Below are positions 45,360-56,410 of a stretch of DNA of 64,000 bases, one piece after another. The position numbers and the translations under genes are program-made. This stretch comes from Aporrectodea caliginosa. Its lineage: Eukaryota > Annelida > Clitellata > Crassiclitellata > Lumbricidae. The stretch lies in NCBI GenBank assembly GCA_020284085.1, contig JACEVL010000080.1, positions 1,257,035-1,321,034 on the forward strand, in the 5' to 3' direction. Under the pieces are notes generated by a model. The model did no database searches. It was given only the letters and a program-made list of their open reading frames with translations, and was not told the origin of the DNA. The stretch's first letter is position 1; the number at the start of each line of letters is the position of its first letter.

Positions 45360-46559
45360 CGAGCCACAGGCTAAAAAGTCAAATCTTGCGACGACTAATT
45401 CGATCACTTACAATCATTCAATCGTCCTGAAACTTGGCAGATAGACTCACCCTCGCAGACACTTCATTCTGTTAAAATTTCAGCTCCCCCAAAAGGCTAG
45501 CTTATAGAATCGGGGACTCAACTCCGAATCGGGGAATCCCCTTTTCCGATACGCAGCGTTCCCATTGGACGCGTTGCCATTGGCCGCAGCACAAACGGCC
45601 ACGCTATGTCGTAAAATGAACGCGGACTATATATTTGTAGAGGTAACTGCTTTCGTAAGACGCATTATGGGATACTAGATGGATATAGTAAAAAAAAACT
45701 TTGTTTTTACGGGCTGTATTTTATATGGTTCTCTTTTAGATGTACTTTTGAAGCTATTTTCGGGTGATCAGGGTTCCAAATTTTTAACGAGAAAATGTTT
45801 TTCCGAGTAGGACGTGGGAGATTTGATGCACAAGTCCGAAGCAATAGAAGATCCACGGCTGAGTAATTTATAACACATCGGCTTTTTTGAGCGTCCATGG
45901 TTGAGATTTGAACCGCTAAACCGTTGAGCGATAATACAAACTCCTTACGCAGTTGACTTTATTTTCGTAGATTATGATTAATTATGCATTACAGAAAATA
46001 AACAAAACGTTTACATCAGAGAGATCCTGGAGGCATAAGCAAATTTAAAATCACAGTGTCAAATGAGTTTACCTAATTTAACTCGTAAAAATGACTATGA
46101 GATAAGCGCCGAAAATAAACACGAGCGCATCGCTGCGCCGCAACATCACCTTCTAGTAAACATTGCATGTGGAAACTAGGCCTATGTAATCTTTCAAAAT
46201 GCTTTGTGATTGTAGTAGGCCCAATGCACTTGTCTTCTTACAGATATTTGTTTTTTCTATCCCATTATAGAATTTAGATCCAGAAAAATAGTCGTCACAT
46301 CTGACCATAGACTTTGCAAATAGATTATAAGCTTATGTTTCTTTGCATATTTCTTAGCTATAATCGTTTGGTTTAGAACATTTGTTTTAAGGCCAACTTC
46401 AAAATTTCAAAGTGTCGTTGGTTTTAGCAATGCCTCAGCCAAAACAACCATCGGCCTTCTTTGTCATCCTTGACTGTTCTCCTACCCCTCATTGTAACAA
46501 TAACAAATCTGACGTGTATCTAGTTATATGATTTTGCGCATTATAAATAGTCATTCATC
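45360..46559. other. No gene recognised
   Basis: AT-rich with an isolated GC-rich patch near 45560-45610. No supported coding or RNA feature. Confidence 0.35.
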
Positions 46560-47320
46560 GCTTTGCCCAATAATTCTGCGTCACTGGAAATATACGGGTA
46601 AATTTTTACTTTCGGTTTCAATTTCTTCAAATTCGAGTTCTAATTTGCAAGATTTTCCGATGCTAAGCAAATTTATCGCTATCTTTTGCAAACCAGTTGA
46701 AATTTATTCAAACTCCAAACATCACGGCATTGTCGATGAATTGTAAACAAATAAGCGATTTTTAGAACCGAATCAGATAGAGGTAGTCTACAGGTTACTT
46801 ACTCTGTATCGTGATTTCAACAGTTTTAATAGAAATGGCGTCAGTCATGTGAAGTCAGTGTTTCCAAATGACAGCACGATCCAGTCACAGCTGAAAGACC
46901 TGGTTTAGTATCTTGTTTAGACTGGTTTCCTACGCTACTCAAACTGTTTTTGCTAGGCAGAAGCCTCTTCATAAGTTAGCTAAATTGTAGAAATATAATT
47001 AGTTCGATGGAAGATATCTATCCTGTTCTTAAGATTTATCACTCACAGTCTGCATGTTATGGTTTGTTCGGCCTGTCGTAACCAGTAACCACTGACCTGT
47101 AACACTAATGTTGATTGCTCACTGTTGCATCATACAGTTGAATCATAAAAAAACAGAAGATACTGAAACGGTTGTCTGAATAGAATTCGTTCGCTGATTA
47201 CTAAGCCAATAAGCAAAAATAATAGTCATAACCATCAGATCATGCCTTGATGCCTGTAGCCATTTGACGGCGATAGGTACGAATAAATTATCTCCATTGT
47301 CCTCGGTCAATTGTCATGTC
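46560..47320. repeat. Shared upstream block of the duplication unit (copy D)
   Basis: Matches 23480-24740 without the hAT MITE. Shared landmarks are TTTATTCAAACTCCAAA, AATGACAGCACGATCCAGT and GGTACGAATAAAT. The LINE at 42318-45290 lies between this block and exon 1 of copy D. Confidence 0.6.
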
Positions 47321-47708
47321 CAGTTCTCCTCTTGGTTTTAGTACACGTGATGTTATGTCGTCATTTATATTGGATATACAATGTAGTCTTGATCTACCTG
47401 TTTTTTCATCCTTCGAATCTTACATGTTGTGCATTGTGTGGGATTTGGTCAACTCGTAATCACAATCGTAAACTCGAAATTTTTACAACGCCCACAACAG
47501 CGAAATCGCCGGAACCACCTTATTTATAGATTTATCGAAACAAAATCCATAGACAGAGGTAAAAATGGAGAGAGTGAGAGAGGTAGACAGTCAGACGGCT
47601 AAGGTGAATGGTGTTTAGAGTTGAAACAGCAAGGGAGTTGAGGAGGAGAAGAGGAATCTATTTCGAGGAACCTGATTGGCCGTGGCTTTTAATGAGATTC
47701 AGTCGGAA

Positions 47709-48030
47709 ATAAGCCAGTTCAGCATTAAATTTAATTAGCAATACGCATGCGCAGCCCTTTCAGTTTTACTTCCGGGGTGAAGGTCACCGTTCACAAACAA
47801 ACAGAATGTTGCCGTTAGCGACGTTGTTATGATCTAGTTTTGACGCAAATATTTTATATTATTCGTTACTAGTTTATAGAAAATGTCTGTATATATTATA
47901 GATCATAAACTACATCATAACAACGTCGCTAACGGCAGCATTCTGTTTGTTTGTGAACGGTGACCTTCACCCCGGAAGTAAAACTGAAAGGGCTGCGCAT
48001 GAGTATTGCTAATGCTGAACAGGCTTATTG
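47709..48030. mobile_element. Foldback element with arms over 100 bp
   Basis: The left arm 47709-47834 and right arm 47915-48030 are inverted copies, including GGTGAAGGTCACCGTTCACA and CGCTAACGGC, with few mismatches. The loop is about 80 bp. Non-coding. A foldback MITE is the simplest reading. Confidence 0.85.
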
Positions 48031-48168
48031 TGGCGCTATCAAAGCCTGGAAATGGGTTGTATATTTATCTGTCTGTTCTTGTAGGTGTATCAGTCTCTGT
48101 TGTTGTGTCGGGGCTGTTGACATTAGCCTACGTATTTAAATGTAAATAAAATTTAATTCTTGCTTGAC

Positions 48169-48393
48169 GGTGGGGGGCCCAATAGCGCATTGGATAACAT
48201 CTGGCACAGAGACCGAGAGGTACCGAGTTCGAGCCCCCGTTGGGCGGATATGCTTTGTAGGCTGCTATTAGCGCCGTGTATTGCAGGCTGTCTGTTCTGT
48301 TAGTAGTTAAGATTTAAATTGCATAACATGTATATGTACAGCGCAGTGCGTTTGTCAGGCGCTTATTAAAGAAAAGATATTATTATATTATTA
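48169..48393 (+). mobile_element. tRNA-derived SINE, copy 2
   Basis: Same family as 35183-35411: box A AATAGCGCATTGGATAACAT, box B GAGTTCGAGCCCC, identical body and GCGCTTATTAAAGAAAAG before the ATT-rich tail. Confidence 0.85.
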
Positions 48394-48472
48394 GATTATC
48401 GAAGACAGTTTGACAAACTGAAGAAACTGTTCGGACTGAAGGTTCGAATAGAATTTGAAGAAGATGAAAAGC

Positions 48473-48910
48473 CGGCAAAACTGGGAACGGCGGTCCCAAA
48501 TTCAGAAATATGTATTTAACAGAGGCCGCTTTCTTATAGTTTCGCTAAAACGTGCTATATATTTTCAGGAATCCAGCTTCTAATTACTGACAAGATTATT
48601 TTCATCAATCCAGCTTCTATTGAATCGAAAGTTAGTTTCATCCATGCAACCAGCTTGGTATCCAGCTTGTAGCCTATTTACGGAGAAAATTATTTTAATC
48701 AATCCAGCTTCTATTTCAACACAGGAATGTTTTCATCAATATCACTTCCATTTAAGGAAAGAATTTTTTTCATCAATCCAGCTTCTATTTGGCGATACAG
48801 TTTTTTCATCAATCCAGCTTCCATTTTAAAGTGACAATATCAAATAACTTTGTAGACTTCTTTCATTGAAAAATTTCTTTTATTTGGGACCGCCGTTCCC
48901 AGTTTTGCCG
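48473..48910. mobile_element. MITE, 438 bp, built on an internal minisatellite
   Basis: The 29-bp ends (CGGCAAAACTGGGAACGGCG...) are exact inverted copies at 48473-48501 and 48882-48910. AAAAGC flanks both sides directly. The interior holds about seven spaced CATCAATCCAGCTTCTATT-like units. The same motif, inverted, fills the MITE at 27421-27987. Confidence 0.85.
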
Positions 48911-49228
48911 AAAAGCCAATGAATGACGATCGCAGTGGATGACGAACTTTGAGGTCTGGATAAACACATAAAACAACGTGCATATTATTGTTTCGAACTA
49001 GATGGTTGGTTTTCCAGTTTAACGGCAGCTTATGACAACATTGGCCGTTGCCGCCGGCAAAGATTATTTTTGGCATATTACAGCTCTTATAATCGAACTA
49101 GATTTAGCAATAAATTATATATAATAGAGTTTTATACAGCTATTTTGAGGTGTTTAATATTGCAGGGATAGTATCCAGTGTTAGGCCTATCGCCATTTTG
49201 TGGCAGTCAGGGCAATTGATCGACGTTT

Positions 49229-49280
49229 TAACCCTCGGGCTACCAAGCTTTTTTGTGACGTTGGCTACCAAGGGGGGTGG
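49229..49280 (+). mobile_element. One end of a piggyBac-like element
   Basis: TTTTAACCCTCGGGCTACCA followed by AGCTTTTTTGTGACG matches the inverted right end of the element at 53173-54138. No partner end was found, so it is a solo end or a degraded copy. Bases 49281-49667 hold nothing else recognised. Confidence 0.55.
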
Positions 49281-49667
49281 TATTACACTTAGCATCCATT
49301 CAACAGCTATTATCAGCCATTTTAGACACCTTTATTTCGCAGTTTCCCATAAAATGAAATTATTATATTACTGTTACAGTAAAGCAGAGGTTCTTAATCT
49401 TTTTTGGCAGACGACACACCTTAAACTTGAAAATAAATTTGGCGACACACATTGCAATAATAATATGCGAGTATTGTTAAAATAATTTTTTACAGTTAAA
49501 CCAATTTATTTATTGACAATTTTAAATTTTTAACATTTCTAATGAATGAAAATGTTGACATCGAATGCTTTCTAATTTCTAATGATTCTAAAATTCTAAT
49601 TTCTTCTTATCTAATTCTACGATTTTACGTCATTTCTACGATTCTACGTTAACTTAAGTCTTAGTAG

Positions 49668-50475
49668 TGTAGCGAAACTGGTTCTAGGGTGTGTCGGCTG
49701 ACGTGACCCCACCTAGGTGACCACTGGGCGGATTCCTTTCACTTCTTACCAGGATAGCGCTTCAGAAACCCCCCAGTCCTCGATGTCCAGCCAGGTTTCG
49801 CCTCTCCTGTCAGGCAAAGGTCTAGACGATGCTTGTGGCCACCGATCGTAAATTAGACGAAGAAAAGACGGAAGTCAGTTCAACACAATCTCTTGTATTA
49901 TTCAATGAAGAAATCGACGACAAGACAAAACTGACGATGAACACACTATCACTGAACTACTAAAACCTTGACGACTAAAACAACACTCGACTGACTGAAC
50001 TTAAGAACTCGAATGCACTCTACACTAAAACTGCCTTGAATGAACTCCTGAGCGCTTTTAGCAGCGCTATTTATAGTAATGCAAGCCTGGGCAGGTTGCT
50101 TAGCAACCGGTCCCGGGGACTCTGGGCAGGTCCCGGGGACTCTGGGCTGTCGCCTAGCAACCGGTCCCGGGGGACTCTAGGCTATCGCCTAGCAACCGGT
50201 CCCGGGGACTCTAGGCCGTAGCCTAGCAACCGGTCCCGGGGGACTCTAGGCTGTCGCCTAGCAACCGGTCCCGGGGGACTCTAGGCTATCGCCTAGCAAC
50301 CGGTCCCGGGGGACTCTAGGCCGTAGCCTAGCAACCGGTCCCGGGGACTCTAGGCTGGAGCTAAGCTCCGCCCACTAAGGCTTAACCCGAGGCTTCACCA
50401 TTACATTGCTAAGGCAGACGTCATAATAGGCCGACGTTGCTAAGGCGTTCAACAGCGGCACGCAATAACGCTACA
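49668..50475 (-). mobile_element. 3' LTR of a Ty3/gypsy element
   Basis: The 808-bp segment starts TGTAGCG and ends CGCTACA. On the minus strand it is preceded directly by a purine tract (GGCCGGGGGAGAGT), the plus-strand primer expected next to a 3' LTR. The 5' LTR is absent. A 35-bp minisatellite lies inside at 50078-50361. Confidence 0.8.
50078..50361. repeat. GC-rich 34-35 bp minisatellite in the LTR
   Basis: Seven or eight units of GCCTAGCAACCGGTCCCGGG plus GGACTCTAGGCTRTC, alternating GCTATC and GCCGTA variants. It is much more GC-rich than its surroundings. Confidence 0.9.
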
Positions 50476-51913
50476 ACTCTCCCCCGGCCAAGGAGGGGAA
50501 TGCCCCCATTCCCTATAGGGCCAACAACTAAAACTTGCATCATTAATCTACAGCAATGTCCTTGCTTACAAACTTAATATCACACAACTAACAAGATTAC
50601 TCAATAGCAGAAATCTAGCAGGACTGTCTTTCTGCTAAGCGCACAATTAATGCAATATGCTAATGTCAGGATAATTGAACTAGGCACTGCAAGACAGACA
50701 ATAATTAGCAAAGAAATGTCTTCCCGTATCTCGGGCAATTCAACAAAGCAATCCTGAAAATAATCAGATTATGGCATCAATCTTCAGCGCAAATTCATCG
50801 CTACTATGACGAAGGCAATGTTCATGGCTATTTCTACGCAGACGATCTCAGCGAGGACAATACCCGGGGAACTTAAACAGGCCCTCCTCCCCAAGGAAAC
50901 ACAAAGTCAGTAAAACGTAATCGTTCAACTAGCGAAATTATGCCGTGACTAAACTGAAACATGGCTAAGCCTTCTTCAGGCATGATTTAAACGACCTACC
51001 TAAGCATAGCAAAAGGCAATGTAACAGCGCAATAAAGATAATCTAACTACGGTTGAAAACCATCAAGTTCCACGATCCGGCTGGTAAGCAATCAATGAAT
51101 GTATATAAACAGTTTACGCCAAAGAATATCCCGTGCACCGGGCAGCTAACATAAGAGAAGGAATATCCCTTCTTAGAAGACAATCATTCATCTCACCCAA
51201 GTCCGGCGTAGATCAGCGGAGCAACTGAACATCAGTCTGCATCAGAGTCGGAACTGGTCAGCTCCATATCTTCCGTCGAAGAGGAGGAAGATGAGGCCTC
51301 AGGAGGCTCGTAGTCGCAGACGTCAGGAGGGACTGGTTTCATTTCCTCGAAGGAGAGCGCGTCAAAGTCCTCGACCAGAGGCGAAGGCGCGTCGTCAGCG
51401 TCCAAGCTCTGAGGGTCGGTCAGCGTGGTCGTCCCCGGAGACACTTCATCAAAGTTCACAGTCTCCCCGACGGCATCATTAGAAGGCGGAATCGGCGACT
51501 GGCTTTCCGAGACTTTACCTCCGGAATCGGAATTCAGCGGGCCTTTGAGGAATGGCTGAGGTTCGAAGTCTTCCGACGAAGCAGCGGCTGACGTCGAAGG
51601 ATGAAGAAAGTCTGGGGGGCATCTTCCCCCAGCGTCAAAGGCGTAACGGAGGCCAACGTGGCCACCAGGTCTCGGCCCGTCATACCAGAGCGCCAAAGCT
51701 CCTGCACCCGATGAATCTGTCCCCGCGGCATCTCATCTGGCGTAGATGGCGACGGTAGGAGCATCGAGTATCAACTCCGTGAAACCTCGTAAGACAGTAC
51801 TCACACTAGGCAGGTCCCCCCCTCCCAGGGCAGGTTTCCCCCTCCCAGGGCAGGTTCCCCCCCCCAGGGCAGGTCCCGACGGAGCCTTCCCCCTCCCCGG
51901 AAGACGCCGCCCA
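50476..51913 (-). mobile_element. Gypsy element 3' internal region
   Basis: Lies between the end of pol and the 3' LTR. An open frame at 51232-51696 is rich in Pro, Ser, Asp and Glu (ending SSSSTEDMELTSSDSDAD) with no homology recognised and no ATG at its start. It could be an accessory product or chance in GC-rich DNA. Confidence 0.5.
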
Positions 51914-52289
51914 CTACTGATAGCGGGCCGGCCGACGTACTTCCCTCCTCGGACGCGGACTGGTGACAGGGGCGTCGTCGGAGAGAGGCATCGGAGCGTC
52001 AGCGTCCTCTGTCGATTCCATTCCGCGACAGGGGCGTAGCTTGTCCACATGGACCGTAAATGGATGGGAGCGGGCTGTCTTTCTGTAGTGCTGTAGTTCA
52101 CAGGACCGCAGCGAGCATCTACAATGAAAGGACCGGTGAACATCTTCTGCCACTTCGGAGAGCGACCTTGATAGCGACGAGGGGTAAAGTACCATACCTT
52201 ATCCCCGGAAGCGAATTCAGCTGGGCGCACGCGTAGATCGTAGGCGCGTTTCTGGCGTTCCGCAGCCACTCCCAAGTGTTCACGTACCC
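51914..52289 (-). pseudogene. Gypsy integrase C-terminal fragment
   Basis: The minus-strand frame gives VREHLGVAAERQKRAYDLRV, then GDKVWYFTPRRYQGRSPKWQ and FTGPFIVDARCGPVNY. After a frameshift near 52090 it gives HPFTVHVDKLRPCRG and ends RRPARYQ-stop. This is the GPY/F-type integrase tail of Ty3/gypsy pol. Everything upstream (gag, protease, RT, RNase H, integrase core) is missing because the sequence switches to TRIM exon DNA at about 52289. Confidence 0.85.
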
Positions 52290-53100
52290 AGAAATGAGAG
52301 CAAAACAGGACAAATAAAACCAGCCACAATGAGATGTTTAGAATGCCAAGATAACTACTGCGATAGCTGCGTCAAAGTTCACCAATTTCAGACACTGAGT
52401 AGAAATCACCAAGTAGTAAAAATTGGAATCGATACTAAATCAGAAATGAAGCGACAATTTACTACAAAGTGCAAGTACTGCAGCGATCACGCTGAGAAAC
52501 CATTAGACTACTACTGCGCCGACTGTAAGAAAATCGTCTGTGTTTTTTGCTTTGTTGAAAGTCATGCGTCACACAAATGCAAAGATGTGACTAAAGTCGA
52601 CGAAGAATTCCGCCAAACTATTCAAATGAACTCATCAAAAGTATCGATCTATGCAGATAAAATGTTGTCTTTAAGAAAGAATGCGGAGTTTAGAAAGACA
52701 GATTTTCGTAAGGAAATAGTCGATAAGGAAAACGCAATTTATAAAAGAAATCAGGAACTCAAAGATATGATAGATGAGCAGACAAAATCGCTTTTGGATG
52801 AGTTATCTTTAATAAAATCAAAGCATCTAAAGGAAATGGAAACTGGAATGGAAGAGATTGACAGATATTGCACACTATTGAGAAGTTTTGAAGCATATTG
52901 TACTGAACTGATATCAAAAGGATCGACCAGTGACATCTGCAGTTCGGTTGACAAATTAGTTATTAGAGCAGATGAATTAGAAAGAGATCATGAGACATTC
53001 ATTGGTCGTCCATGTCAGTTTATCAAAGTTTCTTACGAAATACCAGATTTAAAAGAGGTTTTACAGAAGTTCAACAACAACATTGTGGGAAATATCCAAG
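52290..53100 (+). CDS. TRIM-Kelch copy E, exon 1: B-boxes and coiled coil, RING lost
   Basis: Homology to the family starts abruptly at 52290 within the RING-to-B-box linker (RNESKTGQI) next to gypsy DNA. The first ATG is at 52329, in MRCLECQDNYCDSC. B-box 1 is therefore half missing. B-box 2 (KCKYCSDHAEKPLDYYC...CVFCFVESHASH) and the coiled coil are intact; CVSC is CVFC here. The exon ends CAAG before GTAATA, phase 1. With exon 2 it gives an open frame of 562 residues. Without RING it should lack ligase activity. It could be a non-productive relic or a dimerising decoy. Expression would need a new promoter. Confidence 0.8.
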
Positions 53101-53172
53101 GTAATATTTTCTAACCAAAAGCTCTATAGTATTTGTTTACTATGAATAATTCTATAATCTAAAATTTCTTAA

Positions 53173-54138
53173 CCCTCCGGCGATCAAAGCGGGGGGTGGT
53201 TACCACCTCACCCCCTACGTTTTTATGGATAAAATGTTTTTTCATATGGAATATAATTTTTAGATTTTAGGTAGCTGTAGCAGAATAATTTGGGCACATT
53301 GTGAGGTAAACCACATGATGGTATCTCACGCCGTTCAAAAGTTATATCCGATATAGACGAGGGGGGGGGGGATACCACCTCCCTTAGTTTTTAGACCATA
53401 GCGTATTCAATATTCTTCCCAGAAGAGAAACAAATATACCATTCTTTAGAGGAATGCAGGGCTTCATTTGCTTGCTTACTTGTTTGTCTTTTGAATACTG
53501 AAAGTGATAAAAATAATTAATAATACGCGTTATATGTGTGAAATTGGGTGAATGCAACATCACAACGTAAACCGATATTTCTACGTAAATTTTGTCAACA
53601 GCTACAGATTTAGTACTTTTAATAGCTGATACGTATACTGAAGATGAAGTGAGAAGCCAGTTTACAGGAAGCATTCGCACAAAATAACGGGAGTTACTTG
53701 CAATAACTGCAAGGACCACCGACATATTTGACTACCGTGAACAACAACGTGAAGTCTTGAAGTCTTATTTCATGTTGCCTTTAGATTTCGCTGTACCTAA
53801 TACAGACTATGGACTAGTTTGTAGGTTATTGTTACAAATGAAGCATCATTATGTTTAAGATGTTCTTGGATACATAGATCAGTTTCAAAACACACATAAT
53901 CTTATATTTGTTCTCCAAAAAGTACAAAATGTACGCAATAATATAAAATATCGCTAATTATCGGTTCCGCTGTTAAAAATTATATAATTTCTAGGTGCAT
54001 TCACATAATCTACAACTAAATATACCATTTTGTTCAGAAATGAATGCTGAATCGATTGCTGTATTACAAGATATGATATGTGAAACCAAACACGAAATCC
54101 AGACCACCGTGTCACAAAAAACCTTGGTAGCCTGAGGG
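53173..54138. mobile_element. piggyBac-like non-autonomous element in copy E intron
   Basis: Flanked by TTAA at 53169-53172 and 54139-54142. The ends are CCCTCCGGCG and, inverted, CCCTCAGGCTACCAAGG. The 966-bp interior has no transposase. TTAA duplication with CCCT ends fits piggyBac. Without it the intron is about 647 bp, as in the sister copies. Confidence 0.8.
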
Positions 54139-54717
54139 TTAACTCAAAAACCTCTGTGTTTCCTTTGAATAGAGATCCACGGATTAATGACATGGCTTAA
54201 ATAAATGCTTGTAGCCTACGCACTACTATAGAAATTTTCATACATGTATTAATATTTATCAAATTAAATGTTAAATGTAACTAGCGTAAAGGTGGATGCT
54301 GGATATATACTTGAGTTTTATGGAGGACTTTATGTCGAAAACTATTGAATAGCCTGCAAATTAGTGGTCAAATCACGGCATAGAATCTTGATTTTTAATT
54401 TGCTTGTTACGAGGGTGAGTAGGCTAGGCCTACATCTAACCGCATTTTGAGCTCTGTACGGCCAATTTGTTTAAATTCGAATGAAGTGCCTAGGCGTATA
54501 TCTTCAGCGCTTGAAAACGGACAAACGTGGCCAAGAAGTGAACATATTATAAGGTTTTTGTTACATTAGATTTAAGTGAATTAGATGTTCGTCTAAGTTG
54601 TACAAACGGCATTCTTTTCAAAACTACGGAAATAAATGTTCTTACGATGTAATTAAATTAACATATTGCTGAGTTCAACTTCCATCAATCAATGAGTTAC
54701 GTACATTGCTTCAACAG

Positions 54718-55634
54718 AAGTCACAACACAGTTTGAGAACTGTGCAATTGTCGTGGGATTGGATGATGGTCCGACAATAACAAAGGACGTCATTAAAATA
54801 AATCTACATCGACCAAACGAAATCTCAAATCAAGAACACATTCCAACTAATATGGAGTTCGAAGCATTCGCCGCCGTTTACTCTATCACGATGTACGTCA
54901 CTGGAGTAGGAGCCAATAATGATGAAATCTGGAAATACAAACAGATTTCTGGTTGGATGAAATGCGCTTCTTTGGTTCAAGGCCGACGTAGACACAGCGC
55001 AGCGTTTATCGATAAAGTATTGTACATCTGTGGAGGTTTTGTAGATTTAGATGGGAGCGTTCTAGACAATGTAGAGGCCTACAACGCAGTCAGTAATAAC
55101 TGCAAATCCGCTGGGAAGTTAGTTCACTGTGTCGAGAACTCAGGTAACTGTGTTCCATTCAGGAGTTCACTCTATATCTTTGGTGGAGCAGATAAAGATT
55201 ACAATGCGTTCAATCACGTTCAAGTGTACAACACGAAAGACAATTTATGCTCTGTTCTTTCGAAACCAATGCCGCGGCCTTGCCACTTGATGCGAGCTGT
55301 ACTTTGGGAGAAAACAGTTATTTTACTTGGACGTCATACATGTTTCATATTTAACTTTGAGACGGAGACTTGGCGAGAAAGAAAAGAGTTTAAGACCGAC
55401 GTTGCTCACTTTGGTTTGGTTCTTGAGAACGGAAGGGTCTTTGTCATCGGAGGAGGAAAGAGCGAAACAGATAAAGATGGCAAAACAACATGGAACTGCA
55501 GAGACGACGTACGTTATGTTCCTCTTCAGAACATCCTCGGTGATAAACCGATTGAGTGGAAGATTCACGGGAAATTGCCAAAACCATCCCTTGTATATGC
55601 TTGTGCAAACATGAGTTTTTTGTCTAGCAAATAA
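54718..55634 (+). CDS. TRIM-Kelch copy E, exon 2: Kelch beta-propeller
   Basis: The ancestral acceptor position reads TTG instead of TAG. The next AG, TTCAACAG at 54710-54717, is 9 bases in and keeps frame (G plus AA = Glu, then VTTQFENCAIVVGLDDG). The exon is 917 bases with no internal stop. Blades: YICGGFVDLDG, YIFGGADKDYN and VFVIGGGKSET with VEAYNAVSNNC, VQVYNTKDNLC and FNFETETWRE. The C-terminus YACANMSFLSSK is closest to copy C (YACENLSFLSRK). The Kelch part is intact although the RING is gone, so selection may have kept target binding, or the loss is recent. Confidence 0.85.
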
Positions 55635-55953
55635 TGCTGGCATCTTTGGACGGTCTGCGGTAATGGGGCCTAGATTTAACGAGTATGTACACTGTATAGT
55701 ATTTTCAACTTTTGACCGCTTTTGACATTGATCTTATATTATCGTCAGCTAACGCGACATTACCTAAAGACTTAGTTAACTAATCAAGACATAATACGCT
55801 CTTATTAATTCATTTGCATAACCTGTTGTTATCTCTTTGCGCTTGTGCTTAGATGACCCTGAAATCGGTCCAGTAGTTCCCCCTCTTTGCTTTTTAAGAC
55901 CTCGATATTCATTGCGTATATAAATGTGATGTTTTGTTATTGTTACTTGAAGC

Positions 55954-55959
55954 AATAAA
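55954..55959 (+). promoter_or_regulatory. Candidate polyadenylation signal for copy E
   Basis: AATAAA 320 bases after the copy E stop codon, in TTGAAGCAATAAAAAACTAT. No other AATAAA was noticed between the stop and this point. Confidence 0.4.
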
Positions 55960-56229
55960 AAACTATGGTTATGGGTTATAGTTACTGTATTCTCAACTTG
56001 TGGCTGCAGCAGCTGTTGACATTGATCAAGAGAGGAAACAGTTCAAGGCTGACTTTGTTCACTTTGGTCACTTTGGTTTGGTTCTTATCGTCAGCTAAAG
56101 GTAGAAATGGTAGGAATACTTAGGTTGAAAGAGACAAGCTGCACATCTTCACCGTTGAACTTTGAGGTCGGAGAATTAGTTCGGAACCCAGCTAGACGCC
56201 CTTGCCAAACATGAGGCTGATACCGCTTA

Positions 56230-56320
56230 ATTTATAGTTACACAAGGCCTGAAGATGAGCCCAGAATAGAGACTTGCACCGTGTTTGTGAAATCGACATC
56301 GTTCCAGAGAGGCACGTCAT

Positions 56321-56410
<90 letters not shown>

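Noticed and set aside
53384..53725. 113-codon frame within the copy E intron
   Set aside because: It lies inside the TTAA-flanked element and has no transposase motif; treated as chance.
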